NCBI GenBank assembly: GCA_021234155.1
Contig: JAJEKV010000018.1
Span: 14,702,925-14,766,924 of the forward strand
Origin: Isoetes taiwanensis
Taxonomy: Eukaryota; Streptophyta; Lycopodiopsida; Isoetales; Isoetaceae
Length of the DNA stretch: 64,000 nucleotides
Direction of reading: 5' to 3'
The notes under the pieces were generated by a model. It did not search any database. It was not told the DNA's origin and worked only from the letters and a program-made list of their open reading frames with translations. Positions 21,369 to 31,820 of this stretch are shown piece after piece. Made by a program: the position numbers and the translations under genes. Within the stretch, counting starts at the first letter, position 1. Each line of letters opens with the position of its first letter.

Positions 21369-24300
21369 CTAACTTGTCAATGTCACATGAAAATGAGAAA
21401 GCAGCCAAGACCAAACAGGCTGGAGAAGAACACATAAAAAGAAACAATGCTCAATGGTCTCGTCCCTTTGCTTGCACAACGGGCACACTCGAGGATCAAA
21501 TCTATGGACAAGCACATTCACACGAGGGCATCTGTGAAGAATCTGCCACCAAAGCACAGCCACCTTAGGATGGAGTAGTTTATCCCAAGCCCAAGTCCAC
21601 ATACGTCTCCAATTAGGAGGTGAAAGCTGAAGGGACCACCTAGTGGATGGCGGAAGGATATCACTATTGACAAGCAGCCTATACATAGAATTCACAAGCC
21701 TATGCTCATGAATACTCTGGTGGGAAACCCACATGCACCCTTCAATAGCCTCTGGAGCAGCCAATGGCAGAGTACTAGCAACCTTTTGCGAAATAGGTCT
21801 GTCCCTTCGAGACAATGAGAATTTTGTTTGAAAGATTTGCCATGTCGCTAACTGGCCAGAATCATACCATGCCGCAACTGTCAAGATTCCTGCTAACCTC
21901 CAGCGCCGTTGAGTTAATGGATGAACCGAGGCACAAAGTGGAAGATTATTTTCCACAGATATCCACCAACAAGGGGCATTCAACTGATGACATGCAACAA
22001 GATCAATCCGAAATAGGGTCCGTATTGTCTCCCATGACTCCAGCAAGCCTTTCAAAAAAGGAGAGGCATTAGGAAAAGGGCATAGCTGATAAAAGAGACT
22101 CCAAGGAAGAAGCGGTTTTAATGAAGCTTTCCCAAAAGGAACACAATGTGCAAGTGATTGCTTCACCAACCGCACTCCAGGTGAGTCAACCATATCCTTA
22201 AGGATCCTCCAAATGAATTTAGAAATTAGAATCTTACTCTGCAAATGGAAGTCTGTCATACCCAAACCACCTGCAAATTTTGGCTTGGTGCATTTGGACC
22301 ATGCAACCTTGACCACAGCATGCTCCTCAGTCCCACCCCAAATAAAGTTACGGACAATCGTAACAATCACCTGAAATTTTAACTGAGAAGCCAGAAGGGC
22401 AGAGGCCATATAGACATGGGAATTACTTAAAACATACTTAGCAACAGTTATTCGCGCTGGCAGAGAGAGCTTAGCAGTATTCCACCAAAACAAATGCTTA
22501 CGTAACCCTTCAATGATAATATCCCAAGCATCAGAGGTAGAAATATGAATACCCACAGGTATACCAAGAAGTTTAGTAGCCTTCCCATGAGGCAGCACCT
22601 TCCAAGGAAAATCCGCAACACAAGAAGGCACAACCCCATCAAGCGTCTATAATGCAGTTGGCCAATCAACAAGAACTCCAGATGCTAAAGAGAAAGTATC
22701 AAGAAGAAGCTTTGCATTCTGAAGATTGTTTGTGTCAGCAACAAGAAAGAGGAACATGTCATCAGCATACTGGTTACAAATTTCCTGTGAACCATCCTCC
22801 ATACTCAACCCCTGCACTATCCCATCCTGCATGGCCTTAGCAAATAATAGGACCTCAGCTACTATTGTGAACAAAAGTGGAGCTAATGGGCAACCTTGGC
22901 GAACACCTCGCCCAACCGAAAAAACAGTGGAGGGTTCCCCCTGAAACAACACAGTAGATCGTGCCGAGATATGGAGCTTCATAACATCACTGGTGAACTG
23001 CTGACCAAAGCCCAATGTTAAGAGGTTTTTTTCCAAAAATTCCCAATCTACACTGTCATATGCTTTGGCAAAATCTAACTTAAGATAGACTATACGCTGA
23101 CCTTTCAATCTGGCCCAATACATACCCTCATAAGCAGTAGCAACATTGTCTAAAATGCTCCTCCTTGGCAAGAATCCAGATTGAGTATGAGAGATTGATA
23201 CAACCAAGACATCACGCACTTTGTCTGCAAGGGCCTTCGCAAATATTTTATACACGGAAGACAATAATGTGATAGGGCGCCAGTCAGATATTGCCTTCGG
23301 CTCTTTACACTTGGGAATAAGAGAAATACTTATCCAAACTTCTGAACCTACGAAACTCACAGAAAGCATTGTAAAGATCGCAACCCAACCAATCCCAATA
23401 TTCCTGAAAAAATTCCACTGGGAAACCATCCAGGCCAGGGCACTTGTCTTTCTTTAAAAGAGAAGCTGCTGAATGTAAGTCATTGATGGTGATCTCTGAC
23501 TCTAGGTGTGCACGCTGCTCCGCTGACACAATGGGGTGGACCTTCGACAAAACTGCAGATTGCATATCCTCCTGAAAGGGCAACTGATGCCTGGAAAAAA
23601 ATGAGGAAAAGTGGTCGTGAAGATACAGCTTCAACTGAACCGGATCAGAACACTCGGAGTTAATAGATGCCATCATATGCCTTCTCTTAGGGCCCAAAAA
23701 AAAAGTGAGAGCATCTATCACCGGATCTAAACCATTCTAGTCCAGCCTTTATCCTGGCTTGATTCACATGAGCCGTCTCAATGGCTTTAATCTCTGTCAA
23801 GATTGCTTTCTCTCTAATACCGGAAGAAGGGCAAGAGCAGCAAAATCTCGGAATCCTCGATACAACCCGGGTTAGTTAAGCCTCTAGTTCGAACCACTGT
23901 TGCATGACCCCTTGCTTTGCAAAGGATTTAAATGACCACGAGTAGCAACAATACCAGCCATACCACCACCACTACGAGAGAATTCATGAGACCATGCATT
24001 CCGGACAACCCGCAATGAATTCACTATCCTTCCGATGTTTAGTATTGAGCTTGAAATAAGTTTTTGTAGCTCTTACAGTAGAGGTTGTTCAAGAGAGAAC
24101 CATTGTGGATTATGATCCGAGACGCACTATCCAACAGTTAGTTCTCGCAGAATCAAGAAAATCAGCAGCTACTGCATTATAATAGCCACGATCATGTCGG
24201 GCGTAGGCTCTACCATTGCCTGTCCATCCATTGCACCATGTGAAGGATTGATCACCCTCGATCTCCACAAGGCCACAATCATGCAGCAGGCGTTGCCATT

Positions 24301-24798
24301 GCTCCCGCTCAAATCCCTGAACCACCTGTGATCCCTGCCACACCTGTCTGCCTCAATTTCAACCATATTGAAATCTCCAATGAGCAACCATGCCACATTA
24401 TTGCCTAGCCTGAGAACTTTGCTATGAAGAGAGGCCCACAAAGCTCCCCTTTGACGCGGATAATTGTGAGCATAAACATTCACTAAACCACATTCTTGCC
24501 CCCGCTCTTTCCACTTAACAATTATCCAACGACCAAACCTGTCCACTTGAGTGAAAGTGACATTCAAAGAGGGCTTCCATGCAGTAAGAACGCATGCTTT
24601 AGCAGAATCAGCAGCCGCCACAAGCACATTATAATCACACCCCAAAATGTTGGCCAGCTTCTGAACCTCGCCTTTACGGCACTTGTGCTCCTAAAAACAA
24701 CATATATCCATGGGGAACTTAGATAGATAGAGGGACAATCTACTCCTTTTGCTTGGGGAAGAGGCCACTCACCTAACATTCCAAGAAAGAATATTCAT
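21369..24798 (-). pseudogene. LINE I ORF2: endonuclease, reverse transcriptase, zinc domain
   Basis: ORF2 starts at the minus-strand ATG 24798 with MNILSWNVR, the classic opening of AP-type LINE endonucleases; a stop follows almost at once in the same frame. LLIGDFNMVEIEADRC (about 24380) is the endonuclease GDFN motif. RT is in the frames 23721-22647: LKLDFAKAYDSVDWEFL, GCPLAPLLFTIVAE and YADDMFLFL, the catalytic YADD. The last frame (22631-21369) ends with WWQILHRCPRVNVL and CPLCKQRDETIEHCFFLC, the zinc-binding domain typical of plant L1 elements. Frame breaks lie near 24650-24760, 23730-24110, 23350 and 22640. Its start overlaps the ORF1 stop in ATGA. Confidence 0.88.
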
Positions 24799-25006
24799 GT
24801 GGGCAATTGAGGGTCCTCCACATCCATCTCAGTGGCCCCAGGAGGATTAACTGCATCTGAGAGGTCTGCCCATCGTGTGTGAGTACGTGGCAAGGGGGAG
24901 CCTCCTCTCTGTTCCACCCTTCCATTGTGTCCTGGAACAATTGGCGGAGGGGAGCCTCCGCTCTGCTCCACCCTCTCCATGTTAGGTGCAGATTGTGATA
25001 AGGGAG

Positions 25007-25010
25007 AGCC
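25007..25010. repeat. Target-site duplication (AGCC) of the 321-bp insert, left
   Basis: AGCC precedes the insert and recurs at 25332-25335. Confidence 0.75.
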
Positions 25011-25331
25011 GGGTGAAAGCATGCTAGGGTGTACCATCTAAAGTTCCTTTTAGGGAGTGCAAAACTACCCAAAAAAGTACCCAGCACTGGGTACTAGAAA
25101 CTTGCATAAATGTCTCAATAAACAATAGTCTGAGAGTTGATTCATTCATTTTAGTCTCTAATAGTATTGTTATCATCTACTATTATAGATTGACATGTTA
25201 TTGACCTTTAATTCAAAAAATTTGGATTAATTTTAATGGGAAGAAAAAACAGAAAGTACCAGTTTTAAAAGTACCCAGTGTAGGTACTTTTGAGGGTTCC
25301 AAAAGTGGTACACCGTAGCATGCTTTCACCC
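25011..25331. mobile_element. 321-bp MITE-like inverted-repeat element inside LINE I ORF1
   Basis: The ends are inverted repeats: GGGTGAAAGCATGCTA at the left and its complement at the right, with weaker pairing inward for roughly 30 more bases (ggtgtacca near both ends; an internal gggtac/gtaccc motif set). The interior is AT-rich with no coding potential. It is flanked by the 4-bp duplication AGCC, and removal restores the ORF1 frame exactly. A 4-bp non-TTAA duplication is uncommon among plant MITE superfamilies, so the superfamily is left open. Confidence 0.8.
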
Positions 25332-25335
25332 AGCC
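25332..25335. repeat. Target-site duplication (AGCC) of the 321-bp insert, right
   Basis: AGCC, matching 25007-25010. Confidence 0.75.
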
Positions 25336-25709
25336 ACATCCCTGCTCTGGCCCTCCACGGAGTACCTCAGGTGCACTACCATGCCTATCTCCACTAGGAT
25401 GTGCCGCCTGAGAGGCAGACTGAGCAAATTTATTACGGGCAGCCTTCTTTAAATTAACTTTTGTCCAGCCATCTGTAGCTCTTTCACGCCGTTCCTGCTG
25501 CTCTTGAATGATTTGCAATTTAGCTCTAGCATCAGCATTAAAAACTGGCACAGACTGCATATTAGAGGCGGAGGGCATATCAACATCCTTGTCAATTGCA
25601 TCTTTGGTGCGTTGGAAAGCTGATTTCGAGAGATTTCCGATGGTGTGCTGCATCAGGTACTTCTTTGCTGCTTGTCCTGCCGGATTTGTTGTTTTAAATC
25701 TCGACCATT

Positions 25710-26932
25710 ATGGCGTTGCGAGCTTCTTCTTCCAAAGTGGCTCTGCAGTCTTCAATATCCTCCCTGCCAGTGCCAGGTGAGCCTGTAGCGATGCACAATA
25801 ATCCTTTGGCTCGTCCTGAGGGTCCTGCGTCTGAAGGAGGGGACTCTAGATTCTCTACAGAGGATTTCCCTTAGTTGCCTCCACGAGGTCATGTTTCCGT
25901 TATTTCTGCACCTGTGGTTTCTATTGCGGGTCAAATTGCATCTTCTGGTAATGCTTCCACTCCCCCTGTTTCTCCACCTTCAGCCGCTCTGTTTGCCTTA
26001 CCTTGGAGAGCACTTGCCACTGCCAACAACAATACACGAGAGCGATTTGGTGAGTGGATTAAGAAAGACATGCCTTCAGTTGCTTCTTCTGCTCGAGTCT
26101 CTGCTGCTATTGATATGATGGTTCAGAATAACAAGAAGGATATTGGTAGTTTGCTTAGCGAGCTTCAGGCAAAGGAGAGTCAACTTGATTTTGAATTGCC
26201 TCCTGTGGATGTCTTCTATCAAACAGAGGTGTGCAGAGATACCTTAGTGGCATCTGGCTACAATGTTGTGCGGATTGATCATGATTTGCATAAGAGATGT
26301 ATCAGTAACTTGATGTCATTTGGTGTGGTGGGCCATTATACCGGTGCGTATCTGGATATTAGGAAGCTTGGTTACTGGTTGACAGGCCATCTCCGCAGGA
26401 TTGGTCTTCCTGCTTATCGCACCTTGAAAATGCTTGGGAAAAATTTCTTTCTGGTTATGTTTGATGATGCTGCTGTTGCTGATCAATTGGTAGCTCATGG
26501 TGTTGATCCTATGTGGAGTGATTACGTGTTATACCAATCTTATTCTCCTGGCTTCTCACCGGGTATGTGTAATGCTTTAAAGATGCCTTGTTGGTTTTAT
26601 ATTGTAAATCTTCCACCTGATCTACTTGTGCTGGACTTCCTTGTGAGTGTTGCTAATGGTTTGGGTACTCACTTGGCTCACTCTATAGTTGATGGTGCTA
26701 AGATTTGTGTTTCTCTGCCGTGTCGTCGAGCTCTGCCTAGTTCAGTTATCATCAATAGTGGTCCTATGTTCCTCAAATTTGATTTGCAACTACTGAATGG
26801 TCCGCAACTTGCTGATTTGTTTCCCCAACTTGAGCTCTTTGCAAATTTTCTTGCTAAGCGGGATCGCCCTGCCAATGTTCCGATTTCTTCTTCGCCTCTC
26901 CCTTCTGCTTCCCCCAGAGTTGTGCCTCCTCG
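25710..26932 (+). pseudogene. LINE I ORF1, N-terminal half, inverted
   Basis: The start ATG at 25710-25712 begins MALRASSSKVALQ. A single TAG at 25872-25874 interrupts the frame, which then runs open (LPPRGHVSVISAP) to the target duplication, where the frame is cut. The central part, with KMLGKNFFLVMFDDAAVADQ, YVLYQSYSPGFSPG and LKMPCWFYIVNLPPDLL, resembles the DUF4283 domain of plant LINE ORF1 proteins, which bind element RNA. No CCHC knuckle is visible. The segment ends SASPRVVPPR at 26932; in the intact element it would have continued into the FKTTNPAG stretch now on the minus strand at about 25700. Confidence 0.78.
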
Positions 26933-26947
26933 TTCCCATTTATGATT
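26933..26947. repeat. 15-bp target-site duplication of LINE I, right
   Basis: TTCCCATTTATGATT, identical to 20974-20988, closes the insertion on the side of the inverted segment. Confidence 0.9.
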
Positions 26948-27028
26948 ATTATCCGTCACTTCCATGATTGTTTCTTTTACTTTCGTTCAGTGGAAACAAG
27001 GAACTTTTTAAGTCTCCTAAGTACTATT

Positions 27029-27261
27029 TTACAGTAAATCAGTGCCAAATGCAATCATACTATAATCAAGAATCAAAGGGACCTGGTTATAGTCCGGCTC
27101 ATCCTCTATCTCCTGAGTGTCTCGTACATTTTGGGCTGTCATATAATCCTCTTGGCGTTTCCTATTGAAAGGTTTTGATCCCCTTTGGTTACCAAATGAT
27201 CCCCTTCTCTGGCCATAGTTGCCTCTGGCGCCATAGTTTCCCCTGGAATCCATTATGTAAT
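27029..27261 (-). pseudogene. Small R/G-rich ORF, C-terminal part, split by element C
   Basis: The minus-strand frame runs from the edge of element C (27261) to TAA at 27029-27031. It reads YIMDSRGNYGARGNYGQRR, then a basic GNQRGSKPFNRK stretch and an acidic tail ending FGTDLL. The RGNYG repeats resemble RGG/GAR-type RNA-binding tails. The N-terminal part is at 37352-37453. Counting the 5-bp duplication once, the two parts join in frame to 109 codons plus stop. I do not recognise the family; it may be a host gene or exon or a fragment of a mobile-element gag. Confidence 0.55.
27257..27261. repeat. Target-site duplication of element C, left
   Basis: GTAAT precedes the 5' LTR and recurs at 37352-37356. 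It is the same pentamer as for element B. Confidence 0.95.
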
Positions 27262-29215
27262 TGTTGCCCCCAAAGGGCAACATGCTAATTGTGTTCTATG
27301 CCTTCAAGTCAGGTTAAGTCATTTCTGAAGACTAGGTCAAAAGATTGGAAGATGCTTGGTAGTCAACATTGGTATGAAGGTCAAAAGATGCTAACTTTCT
27401 AGGTCAACAAGTACTCAAGCCAAATATTCACAAGAGGTACTCTATTTGGGATCAAATGCTTAGTTAAAGAATATGCTCTAGAAGAATCTGGGTTATGAAG
27501 TTTGGAAGACATAGTTTGAAGATTGGAAGTTATGAGTTTGGAAGACCCCATGGTGTATAGTTTCTAATCTTTCCCTTTGCTCCACCCCACTACTCCCATT
27601 TTAGTCTTTTTGGCTCAACATTGTTTTCATATCCATTGTTCATTCCCTTGCCATTATTGCTTTACCATAATTGCCATCTCCCTCAAATTCCCTATTGATT
27701 TCTTCAATGTGCCATTATCTTGCCTATTTCAAAACCAACTTAAGCCTTTGCCTCAAGAATATCATTTCTTTTTCCTTATTTTTCCTTGCCACCCCAGTGG
27801 TCCCTCATAATTTCTTTTACCTTCATTCTTATTCCATCATATCTTCAGTGGTATATTCCCAACCTTGCTAAAAAATGCTTCAAAGATTCCCTATCTTCTT
27901 GCACGTGTGGCAATTATTCCTATGGTCATTGGGCTACAATCTTCTTTAAGTATTTTATGGGTACAAGCCTTTGAACCATTGGCCAAGCTTTCAAAAATGG
28001 CCGAATACAGCATATACAGGGTATATTCCTAGAAAAATACGAAACCATATCGCGCGAATTATGCAAAAAATACAGCTGAAGAACCCTAGAACTGGAAATC
28101 TGGCTCGAATCATGCCTTCCCGCGCTCCATTCTCTCTGAGACCACCCTATTCTTGGATTCCATAACTTAAGCAATAGAATAAGCCTAAATTTACTACCTA
28201 AAATCACTGAAACCGAGATTCGAAACTATATACAGGGGAAACACAACCTCGACATTTTTCGAAGGCCCAGAAGTATTCAGATCCTACATTGATCATTGTT
28301 GAGCAAGATCTGAACGATCCTTGAAGTTCTTGAGCTCTCCTCAACTGGATTTACAAGATTTAGTTGACATTACTTTCAGAAATTATCTTATGACTTTTGA
28401 TGATTATTTTCTTGTACTTGAGACTATGAAGCATCCTTATCTGTTGTTACTATGATATATTTACCTTCATATCAATCCAAATTGACTGTCAAGTTGTTGA
28501 ATTCATCTCTGATTTTTTTTTTTTTTTAGTGATTATTGCCACAAAATATTCTACAGAAAATCCTTGAGTGTCTTTAGCACCTTTGGCCTACCTGCCACCC
28601 ATTCTTGGAGCTCATGAAAACCAAAGGAGTTGAAATCATCCAAAAATACCACATCTAGCCCAAATTATAAAAAATTGCTCTCTGTTTTGAACAGTTTTGA
28701 CTGTATCTTGCCAAATCTAGCCATAAAAAATACTTTTACTTATCCAAATGGGAATCTGATCACTTGCCTCTCTTCCTCATCACCATTACAACATAGTTGC
28801 TTTGAAAATCTTCAAAAATACGCTTGGCAACTCCAAATCCCATTGTCTGATCACTGTTTTCCATGTTTGACTGCTATTGACCAAATTTTGACCTCTCTTT
28901 GAGCCTGAATAACTCCTAAACTAGGTCTCTGACTTAGTCAGAGGTTTTACCATTGGCTGCTTACAACTTTTTGGACCAGGTCTATAGTGTTTGACTCGAG
29001 AAATCAACCTATACCTCATCACCACAGCTGTTTTGGCAGAGGTGCCAGTTTTTGGAAATGGGAAAGGTATAGAACTTCAAACTTTGTGCTTTTCTCTAAA
29101 CTTATCTTGCATAGACTGATCACCTTAAGTGATCTGGAGGTTCTAACCCCCAATTTGAGTGAAAACTCTGATTGGTTCCTTGTGGTTGACCTTTAAGCCA
29201 GGTTTAGGGTCAACA
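27262..29215 (+). repeat. Element C 5' LTR
   Basis: The LTR is 1954 bp with TG...CA ends. It has about 16 bp near 27530 that the 3' copy lacks, and a longer poly(T) run near 28506. The near-palindrome GATCACCTTAAGTGATC (about 29118-29134) followed by TGGAGGTTCTA (29135-29145) lies near its end. Confidence 0.93.
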
Positions 29216-29218
29216 TTT

Positions 29219-29236
29219 TGGAGGTTCTACCGAGAT
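29219..29236 (+). other. Primer-binding site of element C (tRNA-Gln-like)
   Basis: TGGAGGTTCTACCGAGAT lies three bases after the LTR, identical to the site in B and in the same position. Confidence 0.7.
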
Positions 29237-29256
29237 CTTCCTGGATCTCAGAACTC

Positions 29257-31083
29257 ATGGCTCCAAAGCAAAAATTTCCAGCAGAACAAGAACCATTGAA
29301 AGATGTTGATGTATCAGATCATTGCAGAGAAAGGCCATTGCCTCCAAGTTTCTCAGCTAGCCTACTTCAAAACATGCCATACCAATTCGAGTTGAACGTC
29401 CCTGTTCCTTTGCCTACCTTTGATTCCAGCATGAGTGCTAACAACTTTTTGAGAATATTTGAAGACTATTACAGGGATTATGGTTTCAAGAAAGGATGCA
29501 AGCTTTCAAAATTTGAGAAATGTTTCAAATATGAGAGTGAAGTTGGTGCTTGGTTAACTTATGAGAAGTTAATGGGTACCACCTCATGGGATGAACTCGT
29601 CAAGAAATTCCTGGACAGGTTTGGTAAGTTAGCTGCTCCCAAAGATTTGGTTGATGAGTTGCAAAGTTTTTCTATACATGCAGGGGAGAGTGTGAATCAG
29701 TACAAAGAAAGATTTAGCACATTTATGAGCAGGTGTCAAAGAGCACAGGTCACAATTCCCACACTTTTTTTAGTTACTGCTTTCATCAATGGTCTGGAAA
29801 GGAGACCAGATATCCAAAGGAAATTGCTCAAGATCCAAGCTGCTGAAGGATTCAATTCCATATACAAAGTTTTTGCCAAAACTACTGATCTGACTCAAAT
29901 GCTCTCTACTTTGCCTGATAAGCACCATATCTCTCACCATGGCCATGATCCTTTTTACCCTGATGGTACTGATGCACATTATGATCATCACCCTTCCATT
30001 CCAGTTTATGCCATACAGAAAAAAAAGAAGAAATCTAAGGAGGAGGAAGCTAGTTCTCAAGTTGCAGAGGTTAAATCAGACCTATCGAAGGTCACTGAGG
30101 CTTTAGCAGAATTAACCAAACAACTAGTTGAGCTCAAAACTGCAAGAACAGGTAAAACTTACCCTGAATGTATTCATTGCAATAGGAATACTCATCCATC
30201 AGAAATCTGCTATTGGCAAGTGTGTCCTAAATGCAATAGAAAAGGCCACTTTGGAAAAGAATGTCCTGTTTGTTCTTTCTGCAAAGAAGTTGGTCATACT
30301 GATGTTAAGTGTGCTGTTAAAGAATACTTTGCCAAGCAGGAACAAGAAAAGAGGTCAGAACCTAAGCCCCCTGTGAGATTTGCTGAACCAAGTACTTCAA
30401 TAAGGTTTATCCAGGCTACAGAAGTTCCCAAGACTGAAGAAGTTATGGCAGTGCAAACTAGAAGAATGAATGAAGTCAATACACATGCTGAATCGAGTAG
30501 ACATCCCACAGCCAGGTCTCCATCACCTACAATAGAATCACCTGCTCAAATGATAGCTCCACCTCCACAGCAAAAATATGGTAAGAAAGACCAAGACCTT
30601 GATGAAGTCGATATTTTGCTCAAAAATTCTAAGGTGAGTGTGGATCCTTTCACACTGCTAAAGATTGCACCCAGCTACAGAAAAAGGGTGCTTTAGCAAA
30701 CTGGTGATGAGCAATTAAATGCTTGTATAAATTTCACTGATGCCACTGATCTTGTTCTAGCACAGAATGAAGAAGACCCTGGGGCATTTACATGTTCAGC
30801 TGCTTTAGGAGTTTTACCTTTTCAAATGTATTACTTGATGGGGGATCTCCCCTAAACATCATGCCATATCACATTATGAAGAAGTGTGGTTTCGAGGTGG
30901 ACAAGAAAGCTTCTATATTATTAAGATCTTTTTATAATGCTAAAATTACTCCTATTGGTGTGGTGACTAAAGTGCCTGTTAATACAGAAGGCATAACTGT
31001 AGCTGCTAACTTTATTGTGGTGGCTTTTGAAGATATAGGAGATGAATCTGATATCTATGACCTACTTTTAGGGAGGAGATAGT
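29257..31083 (+). pseudogene. gag: Element C gag-protease
   Basis: The ATG at 29257 opens MAPKQKFPAEQEPLKD. The capsid-like region matches B closely. Three CX2CX4HX4C knuckles (CIHCNRNTHPSEIC, CPKCNRKGHFGKEC, CSFCKEVGHTDVKC) lie at about 30170-30315. A TAG at 30694-30696 replaces a Gln codon of B. A frame change occurs near 30810 and a TAG at 31080-31082 replaces the Trp of LLLGRRW. The protease site is again LLDGGSPLNIMP (about 30835). Two of the three base changes making stops fit C-to-T or G-to-A decay of methylated DNA. Confidence 0.87.
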
Positions 31084-31820
31084 TAGCTACTGTGGATGCT
31101 AGACCAGTCTGGTCTCAAGGGAGATGTACCATCTCCAATGGCTCTCAAACTGCTACTATTTACAACCAAGAAGGCTCCTATGACTCCAAAGAAGAGGTAA
31201 ACTTTATTAAAGAAATGCTAATTGAGGAGCCTTTGGGATCTTACAGGATAAAAAACACAAGACCAAGAAAATATGAAATGGTTCCTCTTATTATGGAGTG
31301 TGCACTTCCCAGCAAACAAGGACCAACAGGTTTCTTATGGTTTGATGGAGGTATTTTTAAAAAACTAAATGTTGCATCATCTGCTGCTATTTTGAAAGAT
31401 TCTTCTCACAAACTCTTAGCTAAAGTAGGAAGAATTTTTCCTCAAGTCACTTCTAATGTAGCAGAATATAAAGCTTTGATTGCAGGTCTTCAGGAAGCCA
31501 AAGCTATGGATATTGCCAATATCCATATTTATGGTGATTCACAATTAATTTGCAGACAAGTTTCAGGAGATTATCAAACAAAAAATACAGATATGGAGCT
31601 TTTGAAGAATCAGGCAATGGGAGTACTCTCAAGTTTTGCTTCATGGAGGATCACTCATATCCCAAGAGAAATTTTTTTTGAGGCTGATGCCCTGTGTAGG
31701 GAAACTCTCATGTCACATTTGACTGAGGGAGCTATTCCTGAAGATGACCTTGATGACAATGAAGTAAAAGCACTCTGTCCTATTTTGACCATTGATGCAT
31801 CAGAAAAAAAAAGATATTGA
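31084..31820 (+). pseudogene. Element C archaeal-type RNase H (upstream of RT)
   Basis: After the protease tail (ARPVWSQGRCTISNG) the RNase H reads WFDGGIFKK (about 31339), AEYKALIAGLQEAK (about 31462), YGDSQLICRQVSGDY (about 31530) and EADALCRETLM (about 31680), giving the D-E-D-D catalytic set. This is the fullest copy in the window, since the segment deleted in B is present. The frame ends at 31820 because of a run of A (about 31804) that shifts the frame into the RT. RNase H removes RNA from RNA-DNA hybrids during reverse transcription. Confidence 0.85.

Larger units (their letters stand above)
24795..25707 (-). pseudogene. LINE I ORF1, C-terminal half, split by an inverted-repeat insertion
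   Basis: On the minus strand the frame opens near 25707, next to the inversion point, with FKTTNPAGQAAKKYL, then KDAIDKDVDMPSA and DGWTKVNLKKAARNK, a basic motif usual near the C-terminus of plant L1 ORF1. At 25331 a 321-bp element interrupts it. Beyond it the frame resumes as GSPLSQSAPNMERVEQ and ends MDVEDPQLPT-stop, the TGA overlapping the ATG of ORF2 (ATGA, 24795-24798). Removing the insert and one AGCC restores a continuous frame (GCG joined to SPLSQ). Its N-terminal half lies on the other strand at 25710-26932. Confidence 0.75.
20989..26932 (-). mobile_element. LINE I: L1-type non-LTR retrotransposon with inverted 5' segment
   Basis: A run of 15 T (20987-21001, partly shared with the duplication) is the poly(A) tail of a minus-strand LINE. 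Going upstream come the 3' region, a Zn-binding C-terminal domain, RT, endonuclease and the end of ORF1, up to about 25690. From about 25710 to 26932 the sequence turns round: the N-terminal half of ORF1 lies on the plus strand. One 15-bp duplication encloses both segments, so this is a single insertion with an internal inversion, as produced by twin priming. ORF1 carries a 321-bp inverted-repeat insertion. Stops and frameshifts are present in all parts. Confidence 0.9.

Noticed and set aside
21302-23457. Plus-strand frames across LINE I
   Set aside because: Antisense shadows of ORF2; the minus-strand frames carry the RT and zinc-domain motifs.
23860-23910. tRNA-like T-arm (GGTTCGAA on the minus strand)
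   Set aside because: No matching acceptor, D or anticodon arms; it lies inside LINE ORF2.
27029-27283. Element C inserted in a retroelement gag
   Set aside because: The restored 109-codon ORF has no zinc knuckle or capsid motif; RG repeats alone do not support gag.
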